64,000 bases of DNA from contig NZ_BDBK01000008.1 in NCBI RefSeq assembly GCF_001612945.1, forward strand, positions 434,001 to 498,000, written 5' to 3'. The notes below the pieces were generated by a model that was given only the letters and a program-made list of their open reading frames with translations, ran no database searches and was not told the DNA's origin. This DNA is from Nocardia inohanensis NBRC 100128 (GTDB lineage: Bacteria > Actinomycetota > Actinomycetes > Mycobacteriales > Mycobacteriaceae). Of this stretch, positions 1 to 7,507 are shown one piece after another. A program made the position numbers and the translations under genes. The first letter of the stretch is position 1. Each line of letters opens with the position of its first letter.

Positions 1-126
1 ACAATCCCGTCGATCGGGCCGACCGCCGGGTTTCACCGGGAAAGCCATCGGGTAGTCCCCATCCAGGGCTCTCCCCAGCAGGAGAGCCGAACGGTTATGG
101 GCGGTCAGTCGGCTAGGAGAACTCAG

Positions 127-1116
127 GTGGCGGTTGTACTCGTGCTGCGAGCACGCGGACTGGGTGATCTGCTCACTGCGGTCCCCGCGCTGCGCGCACT
201 CCGCCGGGCCAGGCCCGGCGATCACATCGCACTCGCCGCACCACACCGACTCAAACCCATCGTCGATCTGATCGCCTCCGTCGACGAGATGGTGCCCGTC
301 GGCGAAGCCACCGGAATGCGCTGGGACGGAGGGCCGCCCGCGCTCGCGGTCAACCTGCACGGGGCAGGCGCCGAAGGCATCGTGGAATTGGTGCGCACCC
401 GGCCGCAACGCATCCTCACCTACCGCAATCCGGCCTTCCCGGAGTTGGCCGGACCGGACTGGCAGCCCGATATGCACGATGTGGACCGCTGGTGCCATCT
501 GCTCGAATCCGACGGGATCACCGCCGACCGCCGCAATCTCGGTCTGGTCCCGCCGGTCGCCACCACCAGCCATCGCGATGCGGTGGTGGTGCACATCGGC
601 GCCAGCGCGGCCGCGCGCCGCTGGCCCGCCGATCGGTTCGCCGCGGTGATCCGGCATCTGCTGGTGCAGGGGCGCGAAGTCATCCTCACCGGGGACGACG
701 CCGAACGCGATATCGCCCTCGAGGTCGCCCACCGCGCCGGACTCGCACCCGCCCGGGTCGCGGCCGGACAGCAGAACCTCATCGAACTCGCCGCCACCGT
801 CGCCGAATCCGCGCTCGTGGTGTGCGGGGACACCGGAGTCGCGCATCTGGCAACGGCTTTCGGCACCCGCACCGTGCTGCTGTTCGGCCCCACCCCGCCC
901 AGCCGCAACGGCCCGCCGCCGCATCTGCTCGGCCGGCACGCCGTGCTGTGGGCCGGGCAGACCGGGGACCCGGACGGGCGCGAGGTCGACCAGGGGCTGC
1001 TGAAAATCGGCGTACCCGAAGTGCTCAATGCCGTGGACAAACAACTACGCAAAAGGCCGTGGCCGGGAACGGGATTGGATCGGCGGGGGCAGCAGGCGTA
1101 TCGCCGGGTCGGCTGA
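127..1116 (+). CDS. Glycosyltransferase family 9 protein
   Basis: The product looks like a GT9 (ADP-heptose:LPS heptosyltransferase-like) enzyme that would transfer a sugar to a cell-surface glycan. It opens with the family's LRARGLGDLL nucleotide-fold motif. The second half carries VVCGDTGVAHLATAFGT and LLFGPTPPS, the usual donor-binding region of the family. Length is about 329 residues, normal for the family. I prefer the GTG at 127 because AGGAGA lies six bases upstream; an in-frame ATG at 97 also exists, with a weaker AGGAG twelve bases away, and would add ten unconserved residues. It is convergent with the exporter gene that ends at 1166. Donor and acceptor cannot be told from the sequence. 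Confidence 0.85.
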   Translation: MAVVLVLRARGLGDLLTAVPALRALRRARPGDHIALAAPHRLKPIVDLIASVDEMVPVGEATGMRWDGGPPALAVNLHGAGAEGIVELVRTRPQRILTYRNPAFPELAGPDWQPDMHDVDRWCHLLESDGITADRRNLGLVPPVATTSHRDAVVVHIGASAAARRWPADRFAAVIRHLLVQGREVILTGDDAERDIALEVAHRAGLAPARVAAGQQNLIELAATVAESALVVCGDTGVAHLATAFGTRTVLLFGPTPPSRNGPPPHLLGRHAVLWAGQTGDPDGREVDQGLLKIGVPEVLNAVDKQLRKRPWPGTGLDRRGQQAYRRVG

Positions 1117-1165
1117 GCACGGCGCATCACCGGAGCGTGTTCCGACGCGGAGTGCGATCGGCTGC

Positions 1166-2146
1166 CTATATAACGGTGCGGTCGGCAGCTGGAATGCGGC
1201 CGGCACCGGGAGTTCGGTCAGCGGCGGGAGTTCGATCGGCCGGGTCGAGGTCGGTCGCGGATCGCTTCGACGCGGGGCGGGCACTGACCGTCAGCGCCAG
1301 CATCACCAGGGCGATACCACACACCTCGGCAAGGCCGGGTATCTGACGCAGGGCCAGCGCGCCGACGACCGCCGCGGTCGCGGGTAGCAGCGCCAGCAGC
1401 AGTGCGAAACGGGCCCGCCCGACCCGCTCGAGCACCACCTGATCCAGCGCATAGGGCACGGCGCTGGACAGGACGCCCACGCCCGCACCGAACAACCAGG
1501 TTCGCGGATCGGCGAAAACGCTTGCGTCGATGAAGGTTTGACGGGTCAGCAGAAGCGGGGCGAGCAGCGCGGCGGCGATCGCCATACCGACGGCCAGCGA
1601 ATCCAGCCCCGCCCCCGCATCGGCCACCCGTTTGCCGAGCAGGATGTAGCCCGCCCACATGGCGGCGGCGCCCAGCGCGAAGACCACGCCCAGCGCATCC
1701 GCCCGCAAGCTCACCCCGGCGAGCAGGACCACGCCGATCGCCACCAACACGACAGCCACCACATCCCGGGTACGGCGCGAACCGAGGGTGGCCACCGCGA
1801 TGGGTCCCAGGAATTCGATGGCCACCGCCGTGCCGAGCGGGATTCGCGCGATCGCCTCGTAGAAGGTGATGTTCATGGCCACCGTGACCGCCCCGAATCC
1901 GGCCGCCACCGTCATCGCGCGCCGGGTCCACCGGTTCCGCCACGGCCGCCGCCACGCCAGCAAAACGATTCCGGCCGCGGCGGCGCGCAACCAGGCGACG
2001 GTGGCGGGCTCGACGGTGTCGAACAGGAACACCCCCACCGCCGCGCCCGCGTACTGCGACAGCGCGCCGACGACGAACACCAACGGCACCGACCAGCCGG
2101 GCAACCGGAGGCGGCGACGGGGTTCGGCGGCGACGACGGCACTCAT
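1166..2146 (-). CDS. EamA/DMT-family exporter
   Basis: This is a drug/metabolite-transporter superfamily permease of about 326 residues. About ten hydrophobic segments make up two EamA repeats. Motifs such as PLGTAVAIEFLGPIAV and YALDQVVLERVGRARFALL place it near the RhtA-like amino-acid exporters, so amino-acid or metabolite efflux is the likely role. The last 30 or so residues are an odd hydrophilic tail built from near-repeats of the type ADRTP. The ArsR-type gene at 2211-2537 lies 64 bases upstream on the same strand, so the two are probably co-transcribed and the regulator may control the exporter. The substrate is unknown. Confidence 0.85.
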   Translation of the reverse strand: MSAVVAAEPRRRLRLPGWSVPLVFVVGALSQYAGAAVGVFLFDTVEPATVAWLRAAAAGIVLLAWRRPWRNRWTRRAMTVAAGFGAVTVAMNITFYEAIARIPLGTAVAIEFLGPIAVATLGSRRTRDVVAVVLVAIGVVLLAGVSLRADALGVVFALGAAAMWAGYILLGKRVADAGAGLDSLAVGMAIAAALLAPLLLTRQTFIDASVFADPRTWLFGAGVGVLSSAVPYALDQVVLERVGRARFALLLALLPATAAVVGALALRQIPGLAEVCGIALVMLALTVSARPASKRSATDLDPADRTPAADRTPGAGRIPAADRTVI

Positions 2147-2210
2147 TCCGACACCCTAACGACCGGGTCCGACACCGGAAGCGGTCCCGTAGCAACGCAA
2201 CTCGGCCCGT

Positions 2211-2537
2211 TCAGGGCCCGGGTGCGTCGGTGCGCGCGGTCGACAGGGCCGCGGAGTAGGCGGCGATGGCACTGGGCCAGAACTGTTCGAGATAGTCGCG
2301 GGCGTCGGCCAGACCGCGCGGGTCCAGGGAGTACAGGCGGCGAGTGCCCACCGGCCGCACCATCACCAACCGCGCGTCACGCAGCACCTTCAAATGCTGA
2401 GAGATAGCCGAACTGGTGACACCGAGCGCCGCGGCGAGCTCCCCCACCGATTTGCCGCCCTGTGGCAGCGCTTCGAAAACGGCCCGGCGAGTGGGGTCGG
2501 CGAGCGCGCTCAACACTTTCACTCCATTAGCGACCAC
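2211..2537 (-). CDS. ArsR-family transcriptional regulator
   Basis: This 108-residue winged helix-turn-helix protein fits the ArsR/SmtB family. It shows ALADPTRRAVFEAL, the recognition helix region SVGELAAALGVTSSAISQHLKVL, and the wing VRPVGTRRLYSL. It contains no cysteine, so classical thiolate metal sensing is unlikely; it resembles the SdpR-like, non-metal branch. It is the first gene of a probable two-gene unit with the EamA exporter and is divergent from the M23 peptidase gene. The signal it senses cannot be inferred. Confidence 0.85.
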   Translation of the reverse strand: MVANGVKVLSALADPTRRAVFEALPQGGKSVGELAAALGVTSSAISQHLKVLRDARLVMVRPVGTRRLYSLDPRGLADARDYLEQFWPSAIAAYSAALSTARTDAPGP

Positions 2538-2630
2538 TTAAACAGAGTGCCCGCACGCTCGATCTCGGTCAATACAGCACATCCCGGGCATTTCCCTACG
2601 TCACCCGGGAATCACCGGCGTGTCGTTACC

Positions 2631-2642
2631 ATGTCGTGACAT
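2631..2642. promoter_or_regulatory. Perfect 12-bp palindrome, possible operator
   Basis: ATGTCGTGACAT is a perfect inverted repeat (ATGTC, two-base centre, GACAT). It sits between the divergent ArsR and M23 peptidase genes, about 80 bases upstream of the peptidase start. It could bind the ArsR-type regulator or an envelope-stress regulator; this is inference from position and symmetry only. Confidence 0.3.
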
Positions 2643-2706
2643 ATCAACTGGGCTTTTGTATCGATGTGGCAGTGCTCACAGGGTTTCTGAACGTCAGCTG
2701 AGTTGG

Positions 2707-2712
2707 CATACC
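2707..2712 (+). promoter_or_regulatory. Candidate -10 element of a leaderless M23 transcript
   Basis: CATACC ends eight bases before the ATG at 2721, and no Shine-Dalgarno sequence is visible between them. That spacing is what a leaderless actinobacterial transcript would show. The call is weak because the hexamer is not a strong consensus match. Confidence 0.3.
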
Positions 2713-2720
2713 TTCGATGC

Positions 2721-3395
2721 ATGCCCGTAACCGTTCCGTTATCTCTCAGCCGCAAGGCCGGCAAGTACCGGACGGCCGCAACTCGTGCAGTGGCCGTTTC
2801 CGCCGTCGTCGCCTCCTCCCTCGGAGTGCTGGCGGCCGCAGACCCGAGCGCCGCGGGCGAACCCGTCAGCGATCAAGTAGCGAACACCGTTTCCGCTCCC
2901 CTGGCGTTCACCCCCGTGGAAGCTCAGATGCCGCAGATCGTCCCGCAGGAGGTCCTGGACTTCCTCAACGGCCTGCACGTCGAGCAGGCCCGCCCCAAGA
3001 CCGTGCGCCCGGTGGCCGGTCCGCTCACCTCCGGCTTCGGCCAGCGCTGGGGCGCCGCGCACAACGGCATCGACTTCGGCGACGGCTTCGGCACGCCGAT
3101 CCGCGCCGTCACCGACGGTACCGTCATCGAAGCCGGACCGGCCTCGGGCTTCGGCCTGTGGGTGCGCGTGCAGCAGGACGACGGCACCATCGGCGTCTAC
3201 GGCCACATGCAGGACATCCTGGTGCAGGTCGGCCAGCAGGTCCGTGCCGGCGACGAGATCGCCACCGTCGGCAACCGCGGCTACTCCACCGGCCCGCACC
3301 TGCACTACGAGGTGCACACCTCCCCCGGCGCGCCCATCGACCCGATTCCGTGGCTCGCGGGCCGCGGCATGGATGTCGGCGCGCCCGTCGACTGA
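2721..3395 (+). CDS. Secreted M23-family metallopeptidase
   Basis: The product is a secreted peptidoglycan hydrolase or LytM-type endopeptidase of about 224 residues. An N-terminal signal peptide (AVAVSAVVASSLGVLAAA) is followed by a linker and then the M23 domain from about residue 100. The zinc-site motifs are present: HNGIDF (the HxxxD motif), YGHM, and HLHYEV (the HxH motif). The ATG at 2721 starts the natural signal peptide; an in-frame TTG at 2703 would add six residues. No Shine-Dalgarno is visible, so the mRNA may be leaderless. Two hairpins follow the gene. With all ligands retained it should be an active enzyme acting in the cell wall. Confidence 0.88.
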   Translation: MPVTVPLSLSRKAGKYRTAATRAVAVSAVVASSLGVLAAADPSAAGEPVSDQVANTVSAPLAFTPVEAQMPQIVPQEVLDFLNGLHVEQARPKTVRPVAGPLTSGFGQRWGAAHNGIDFGDGFGTPIRAVTDGTVIEAGPASGFGLWVRVQQDDGTIGVYGHMQDILVQVGQQVRAGDEIATVGNRGYSTGPHLHYEVHTSPGAPIDPIPWLAGRGMDVGAPVD

Positions 3396-3425
3396 CCACC
3401 GTTTCACCGCCCACGCCGGCCGTGG

Positions 3426-3451
3426 CCGGGGACCGAATGAGGGGTCCCCGG
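3426..3451. terminator. Hairpin downstream of the M23 gene
   Basis: A perfect 9-bp stem (CCGGGGACC with GGTCCCCGG) encloses an 8-base loop, 31 bases after the M23 stop codon. There is no U-run. It may be a weak terminator or an mRNA 3' stabiliser acting with the stronger hairpin just downstream. Confidence 0.45.
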
Positions 3452-3479
3452 AAACGCCTCCGGCACAAGCATTTCCGGT

Positions 3480-3508
3480 ACAGCCCCGGCGCACCCCGCC
3501 GGGGCTGT
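3480..3508 (+). terminator. Intrinsic terminator
   Basis: A perfect 12-bp stem (ACAGCCCCGGCG with its complement) encloses the 5-base loop CACCC, followed by TCTCAT. It lies between the M23 gene and the next gene on the same strand and is well placed to end the M23 transcript. Confidence 0.7.
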
Positions 3509-3587
3509 TCTCATACCCGGGTACTACGGCCCAACCGCACCGCCGGGTGAGGTGGCGCGCGGATCGGCGGCCATAGCGTCAGCGAGC

Positions 3588-4664
3588 ATGAGCACCGCGC
3601 CTCTCGCCCCCGGCACCGACCGCACCCGACGCCCGCATCGCCCGCTGCTGTTCACCACCGCCGTCATGACCGTCCTCGCCCTGTGCTGCCTGGTCGCCAT
3701 GGCCGTCGACGACCGCATGCTGCTCGGCGAGTCGGTGTGGGTGAAACCGCTCAAGTTCGCTGTCGCCTTCGTCCTCTACACCGGCACCCTGGCCTGGCTG
3801 CTGTCCTTCCCGCATCGCGGGCGGCGGCTCACCTGGTGGATGGGGACCGTCTTCGCGGTCACCGGCATCGTGGATGTCGGGTTCATCGTGGTGCAGGCCG
3901 CGCGCGGCACCTTCAGTCACTTCAATCACCAGACCGACGCCTGGAACCAGATCGGGCAGCAGGTGTTCCAATCCGGAGTACCCGGTCTGTTCGTCGCGAA
4001 TCTGGTTATCGTGCTGGTGCTTTCGTGGCAGCGCATCCTGGACCGGCCGACCAGCCGCGCGGTGCACGCCGGGTTGTTCATCGCGGTGGCCGGCATGTTC
4101 CTGGGCTATTTCATGGGATTCACCGGCGAACAGCAGGTCACCGACGCGTACGGGCGGCCGGTGCGGCTGGTGGCCGGGCATACCGTGATCGACGGTCAGC
4201 CGGTGGTGCGCGACGGTGTGGGCGGCATGCCGATCACCGGCTGGAGCACCGTCGGCGGCGATATGCGCATCCCGCACTTCGCCGGGCTGCACGGCATCCA
4301 GTTGCTGTTGCTGGCGGTCTTCGCGCTGGCCTGGCTCGGTCGCACGCGGGTGCCGTGGCTGCGCGGCGAACGCGCCCGCGCCGAGCTGATCGGAGTATTC
4401 GCGCTCGGGTACGCGGGTTCGGTGGGCGTGCTGCTGTGGCAGGCGCTGCGCGGACAGTCCGTCGTGCACCCCGACGCCGCGACCCTGACCGCGCTGGCCG
4501 GTATCACCGTCGTGGTGGCCGCCGGGACCGGGCTGGTCTATCTGGTGCGCGGCCGCGGCGAGCACGCCACGACCTCCGCACCGTCATTTCCGGTCTCCGC
4601 CAGCGAGATTACCCAGCCGATCCCCGCGCGCTCACTCAGCGCAGCCGCTCGGCATCGCGCGTGA
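3588..4664 (+). CDS. Polytopic membrane protein of unknown function
   Basis: The product is a membrane protein of about 358 residues with roughly eight predicted transmembrane helices. Recognisable helices include LLFTTAVMTVLALCCLVAMAV near the N terminus and GITVVVAAGTGLVYLV near the C terminus. A polar loop between helices five and six carries the only large soluble stretch. The C-terminal 40 residues are Ser/Ala-rich and cytoplasmic-like. I chose the ATG at 3588; an in-frame upstream start at 3552 would add twelve low-complexity residues. The 3' end overlaps the convergent gene at 4636 by about 29 bases. I recognise no family, and no function is proposed. Confidence 0.75.
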   Translation: MSTAPLAPGTDRTRRPHRPLLFTTAVMTVLALCCLVAMAVDDRMLLGESVWVKPLKFAVAFVLYTGTLAWLLSFPHRGRRLTWWMGTVFAVTGIVDVGFIVVQAARGTFSHFNHQTDAWNQIGQQVFQSGVPGLFVANLVIVLVLSWQRILDRPTSRAVHAGLFIAVAGMFLGYFMGFTGEQQVTDAYGRPVRLVAGHTVIDGQPVVRDGVGGMPITGWSTVGGDMRIPHFAGLHGIQLLLLAVFALAWLGRTRVPWLRGERARAELIGVFALGYAGSVGVLLWQALRGQSVVHPDAATLTALAGITVVVAAGTGLVYLVRGRGEHATTSAPSFPVSASEITQPIPARSLSAAARHRA

Positions 4665-4962
4665 GTTTCACCAAAATCGCCGCCAATTCGGTCAATTCGA
4701 TGGTGTCGGCTCCCTCCGCGACCGCCGTGGCCACATCCTCGGCGGCGCAGCGGGCCGCGAACCAGCGATCGGAGAGATCGGCGACCTCCTGGGCGCTCAG
4801 CACCACCGAATCCTCGGGAATACCGGTGCCCTTCACGCTGTTTCGATGTTCGTACGCCCGCTGCCGGCAGGACTGGCGGCAATAACGACGACGACGGCCG
4901 AGTTCGGATTCGGCGATCTCCCTCCCGCACCACAGGCAGGACAGCAGGCGCGTGCGCGACAT
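4636..4962 (-). CDS. Small Cys-rich, zinc-ribbon-like protein
   Basis: This 108-residue protein has a basic N-terminal half with CLWCGRE and YCRQSCRQRAYEHR, four cysteines spaced like a small zinc ribbon. An acidic, helical C-terminal half follows. Such CGR...YCxxxCRQRAY motifs occur in small actinobacterial proteins of unknown role. It is divergent from rbpA, and a small hypothetical gene also neighbours rbpA in M. tuberculosis. A nucleic-acid-binding role is plausible but not shown. Confidence 0.65.
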   Translation of the reverse strand: MSRTRLLSCLWCGREIAESELGRRRRYCRQSCRQRAYEHRNSVKGTGIPEDSVVLSAQEVADLSDRWFAARCAAEDVATAVAEGADTIELTELAAILVKLTRDAERLR

Positions 4963-5060
4963 GGTCCGTCACCTTAATGGTTTCCGGGCGCGCGCGGGCG
5001 GTGGGCACGCCGGGCGCGAGCATCGTCGCCGGACCGGTAGAATGGCAGGGTTCTCCCCAC

Positions 5061-5087
5061 GGGAACCGAAACGTGCGCGGTGGCGTT
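5061..5087 (+). promoter_or_regulatory. SigR/SigH-type ECF promoter of rbpA
   Basis: GGGAAC at 5061-5066 and CGTT at 5084-5087 put GGAAC and GTT exactly 18 bases apart. This matches the redox-stress sigma factor consensus (SigR of Streptomyces, SigH of mycobacteria). It lies 83 bases upstream of the rbpA start. RbpA is a known SigR-regulon member in Streptomyces, which supports the call. Confidence 0.65.
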
Positions 5088-5169
5088 GACATGACGGTAA
5101 CGACATGACAGAGCGCCGCCGCAGTAACTGATGTAGAACGTTGCCGACAGGCGAGAAGGGACCGCACTC

Positions 5170-5505
5170 ATGGCAGATCGCGTACTCCGTGGCAGTCGGC
5201 TCGGAGCGGTGAGCTACGAGACCGACCGCGACCACGACCTCGCGCCGCGTCGGATGGCGAAGTACCGCACCGAGAACGGTGAGGAATTCGACGTTCCCTT
5301 CGCCGACGATGCCGAGATCCCCCCGACCTGGCTGTGCCGCAACGGCCAGGAGGGCATCCTGCTCGAGGGCACCACGCAGGAGCCCAAGAAGGTGAAGCCC
5401 CCGCGTACCCACTGGGACATGCTGCTCGAGCGTCGCAGCAAGGAGGAGCTCGAGGAGCTGCTCCAGGAGCGCATGGATCTGATCAAGAGCCGCCGCCGCG
5501 GCTGA
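5170..5505 (+). CDS. rbpA: RNA polymerase-binding protein RbpA
   Basis: RbpA binds RNA polymerase and the principal sigma factor, stabilises the open promoter complex and is essential or near-essential in actinobacteria. The 111-residue product begins MADRVLRGSRLGAVSYE and ends with the helical sigma-interaction region RRSKEELEELLQERM and a basic tail, as in the Rv2050 family. An AGAAGGGA Shine-Dalgarno precedes the ATG. A SigR/SigH-type promoter lies upstream and a strong terminator follows. The central core shows a single Cys (WLCRNG). Confidence 0.96.
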   Translation: MADRVLRGSRLGAVSYETDRDHDLAPRRMAKYRTENGEEFDVPFADDAEIPPTWLCRNGQEGILLEGTTQEPKKVKPPRTHWDMLLERRSKEELEELLQERMDLIKSRRRG

Positions 5506-5534
5506 GGGTCTCCGGCCCAGCGGGCCGAAACCGA

Positions 5535-5574
5535 CGAAGGACCCCCTTTCCCGTACGGGAGAGGGGGTCCTTCG
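5535..5574. terminator. Strong bidirectional terminator after rbpA
   Basis: An 18-bp stem with one G-U wobble closes on a GTAC tetraloop. It lies 30 bases after the rbpA stop and between rbpA and the convergent ABC permease gene, so it probably ends transcripts from both sides. Confidence 0.85.
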
Positions 5575-5648
5575 CTATGTCCTCGGGAGGCCAGGGCGAG
5601 CGCCCCTCGTCACTGACGCGAGTGGGCGCTCCGCGGTGGGACCCTCGG

Positions 5649-6518
5649 TCAGTGGCTGGCGACCTTGCGGTATTGCAGCAGGGCCAGCGGTACCGCGATC
5701 GCCAGGATGGCCAGCGAGCACATCACCGAGTACTCCACGCAGTGCTCGGCGGGCCAGCCGTCGGCGGGAGTGAAGGTCGGGGGCGAGCCGTTGTCGAAGA
5801 GCTTGCGGCCGGCCGCCGAAACCGCGGTGATCGGATTCCACTCCGCGATGGTCCGCAGCGGCCCCGGCAGCGACTCCCCCGAGATGAACGCCGAGGAGAT
5901 GAAGGTGAGCGGGAACAACCAGATCAAGCCCGCGCTCTGCGCGACCTCCACGCTCGGCGACATGAGCCCGGTAATGGCTCCCACCCACGACATGGCGAAC
6001 GCGAACAGCAGGATCACCGCGAAAGCCAGGACGGCATCGGCGATTCCGCCGTTGATCCGCCAGCCCACCACGTACCCGCAGCCCACCATGACACTGAGCG
6101 CCAGGATATTGACCACGGTGTCCGACAGCGTGCGGCCCATCAGCACCGCGAGCCGCGACATCGGCAGCGTCCGCATCCGGTCGATCATGCCCTTGTGCAG
6201 ATCGTTGGCCAGGCCGACGGTGGTGAAGGCGGCGTTGAAAGCGACCGTCTGGGTGAAGATTCCGGCGAGCAGGAACTCCCGGTACTGGCTGCCGCCCAGC
6301 GACGCGCCGAAGACGTAGGCGAACAGGAACACGAACATCAGCGGCTGGATGGTCGCGGTCACCAGCAGGGTCGGCACCCGCAGGATGGTCAGCAGATTGC
6401 GGTAGGCCACGGTGGCACTGTCACGAAAAACCCTGGGCAGCAACAGCAGTGGTCCGGGCGCGTCGGATCGCCCCGGCGGCGCGGGCGGCGCCGCCGGGGT
6501 GGCGTTTGCGGTGGTCAA
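5649..6518 (-). CDS. ABC-2 type transport permease, DrrB-like
   Basis: This is the membrane subunit of a drug/natural-product ABC exporter, about 289 residues with six hydrophobic segments. It contains the ABC-2 family region from LLTILRVPTLLVTATIQPLM and the motif NDLHKGMIDRMRTLPMSR typical of the daunorubicin-resistance DrrB group. The start is a TTG at 6518, preceded by GAGGAGA at good spacing and overlapping the stop of the ATPase gene by four bases (TTGA). The order NRPS - ATPase - permease with overlapping ends indicates one operon, so this pair most likely exports or confers tolerance to the NRPS product. Confidence 0.88.
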   Translation of the reverse strand: MTTANATPAAPPAPPGRSDAPGPLLLLPRVFRDSATVAYRNLLTILRVPTLLVTATIQPLMFVFLFAYVFGASLGGSQYREFLLAGIFTQTVAFNAAFTTVGLANDLHKGMIDRMRTLPMSRLAVLMGRTLSDTVVNILALSVMVGCGYVVGWRINGGIADAVLAFAVILLFAFAMSWVGAITGLMSPSVEVAQSAGLIWLFPLTFISSAFISGESLPGPLRTIAEWNPITAVSAAGRKLFDNGSPPTFTPADGWPAEHCVEYSVMCSLAILAIAVPLALLQYRKVASH

Positions 6519-7507
6519 GACAAGATCTCCTCTTGCACATCGTGGTTGGTGCGTACCGGCGGGACGCGTTCGGCGGATTTGCCGGTGAGTGAGAGAAATA
6601 CGTCGTCGAGGCTGGGGCGGTGCACGTGCGCGTCGAGCACGCAGACGCCCGCGTCGTCGAGGCGGCGCAGCGCCTCGACCATGGTGCGGGTGCCGTCGCC
6701 GACCACCACGAACACCTGATCGGCGTTGGCGTCCTGGCCCGGTTCGCCGACGCCGACCCCGGCCAGCACGCGCAGCGCGGGCGCGGGGTCCTGGCCGGCG
6801 GCGAGGGTGACGGTGAGTTTGTCGCCGCCGATGGAGGTCTTGAGTTCGTCGGCGGAACCGCGGGCGATGACCCGCCCGCGGTCGATGACGGTGATGCGGT
6901 CGGCCAGCAGATCGGCCTCTTCCAGGTACTGCGTGGTGAGCAGGACGGTGGTGCCGTCGTCGACGAGTTCGCCGATGACCCGCCACATGTCCAGGCGCCC
7001 ACGCGGATCCAGGCCGGTGGTGGGTTCGTCGAGCACCACCACCGGCGGGCGGCACACCAGTGCGCCCGCCAGGTCGAGTCGCCGCGCCATACCGCCGGAG
7101 TAGGTGCCGGCGCGGCGGCCGGCGGCGTGTTCGAGACCGAGCGCGGCGAGCAGTTCGTCGGCGCGGTCGGCGGCACGCTTGCGGGTCATGCCGTACAACC
7201 GGGCCACCATGCGCAGGTTCTCGAACCCGGACAGGTTGGCGTCGACGGCGGCGTACTGCCCGGAGAGCCCGAGCCGGGTGCGGGCGCGGGCCGGGTCCTT
7301 CAGCACGTCGATGCCCGCGATCCGGATTTCGCCCGAGCTCGGGCGTAGCAGGGTGGTGACGATGCGGACCGTGGTGGTCTTGCCCGCGCCGTTGGGCCCG
7401 AGCAGGCCCATCACCGTGCCGGCCGGGATCTCGAGGTCGATCCCGTCCAGCACCCGCATCTTGCCGTAGTACTTGACCAGTCCTCTGATCTCCACCGCGA
7501 GGCTCAT
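6515..7507 (-). CDS. ABC transporter ATP-binding protein, DrrA-like
   Basis: This 330-residue ATPase belongs to the DrrA-type antibiotic-export family. Walker A is GPNGAGKTT, the signature is TYSGGMARRLDLA, Walker B is VVVLDEPTTGLDPRGR, and the switch region reads LLTTQYLEEAD. The C-terminal third is the DrrA-type extension. The ATG at 7507 overlaps the NRPS stop codon (ATGA), giving translational coupling with the synthetase, and its own stop overlaps the permease start. It should energise export of the peptide made by the NRPS. Confidence 0.92.
   Translation of the reverse strand: MSLAVEIRGLVKYYGKMRVLDGIDLEIPAGTVMGLLGPNGAGKTTTVRIVTTLLRPSSGEIRIAGIDVLKDPARARTRLGLSGQYAAVDANLSGFENLRMVARLYGMTRKRAADRADELLAALGLEHAAGRRAGTYSGGMARRLDLAGALVCRPPVVVLDEPTTGLDPRGRLDMWRVIGELVDDGTTVLLTTQYLEEADLLADRITVIDRGRVIARGSADELKTSIGGDKLTVTLAAGQDPAPALRVLAGVGVGEPGQDANADQVFVVVGDGTRTMVEALRRLDDAGVCVLDAHVHRPSLDDVFLSLTGKSAERVPPVRTNHDVQEEILS

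Noticed and set aside
2540..2720. A c-di-AMP (ydaO-type) riboswitch before the M23 peptidase gene
   Set aside because: Cell-wall hydrolase genes in actinobacteria sometimes have one, but none of its conserved core could be recognised, and the transcript may be leaderless.
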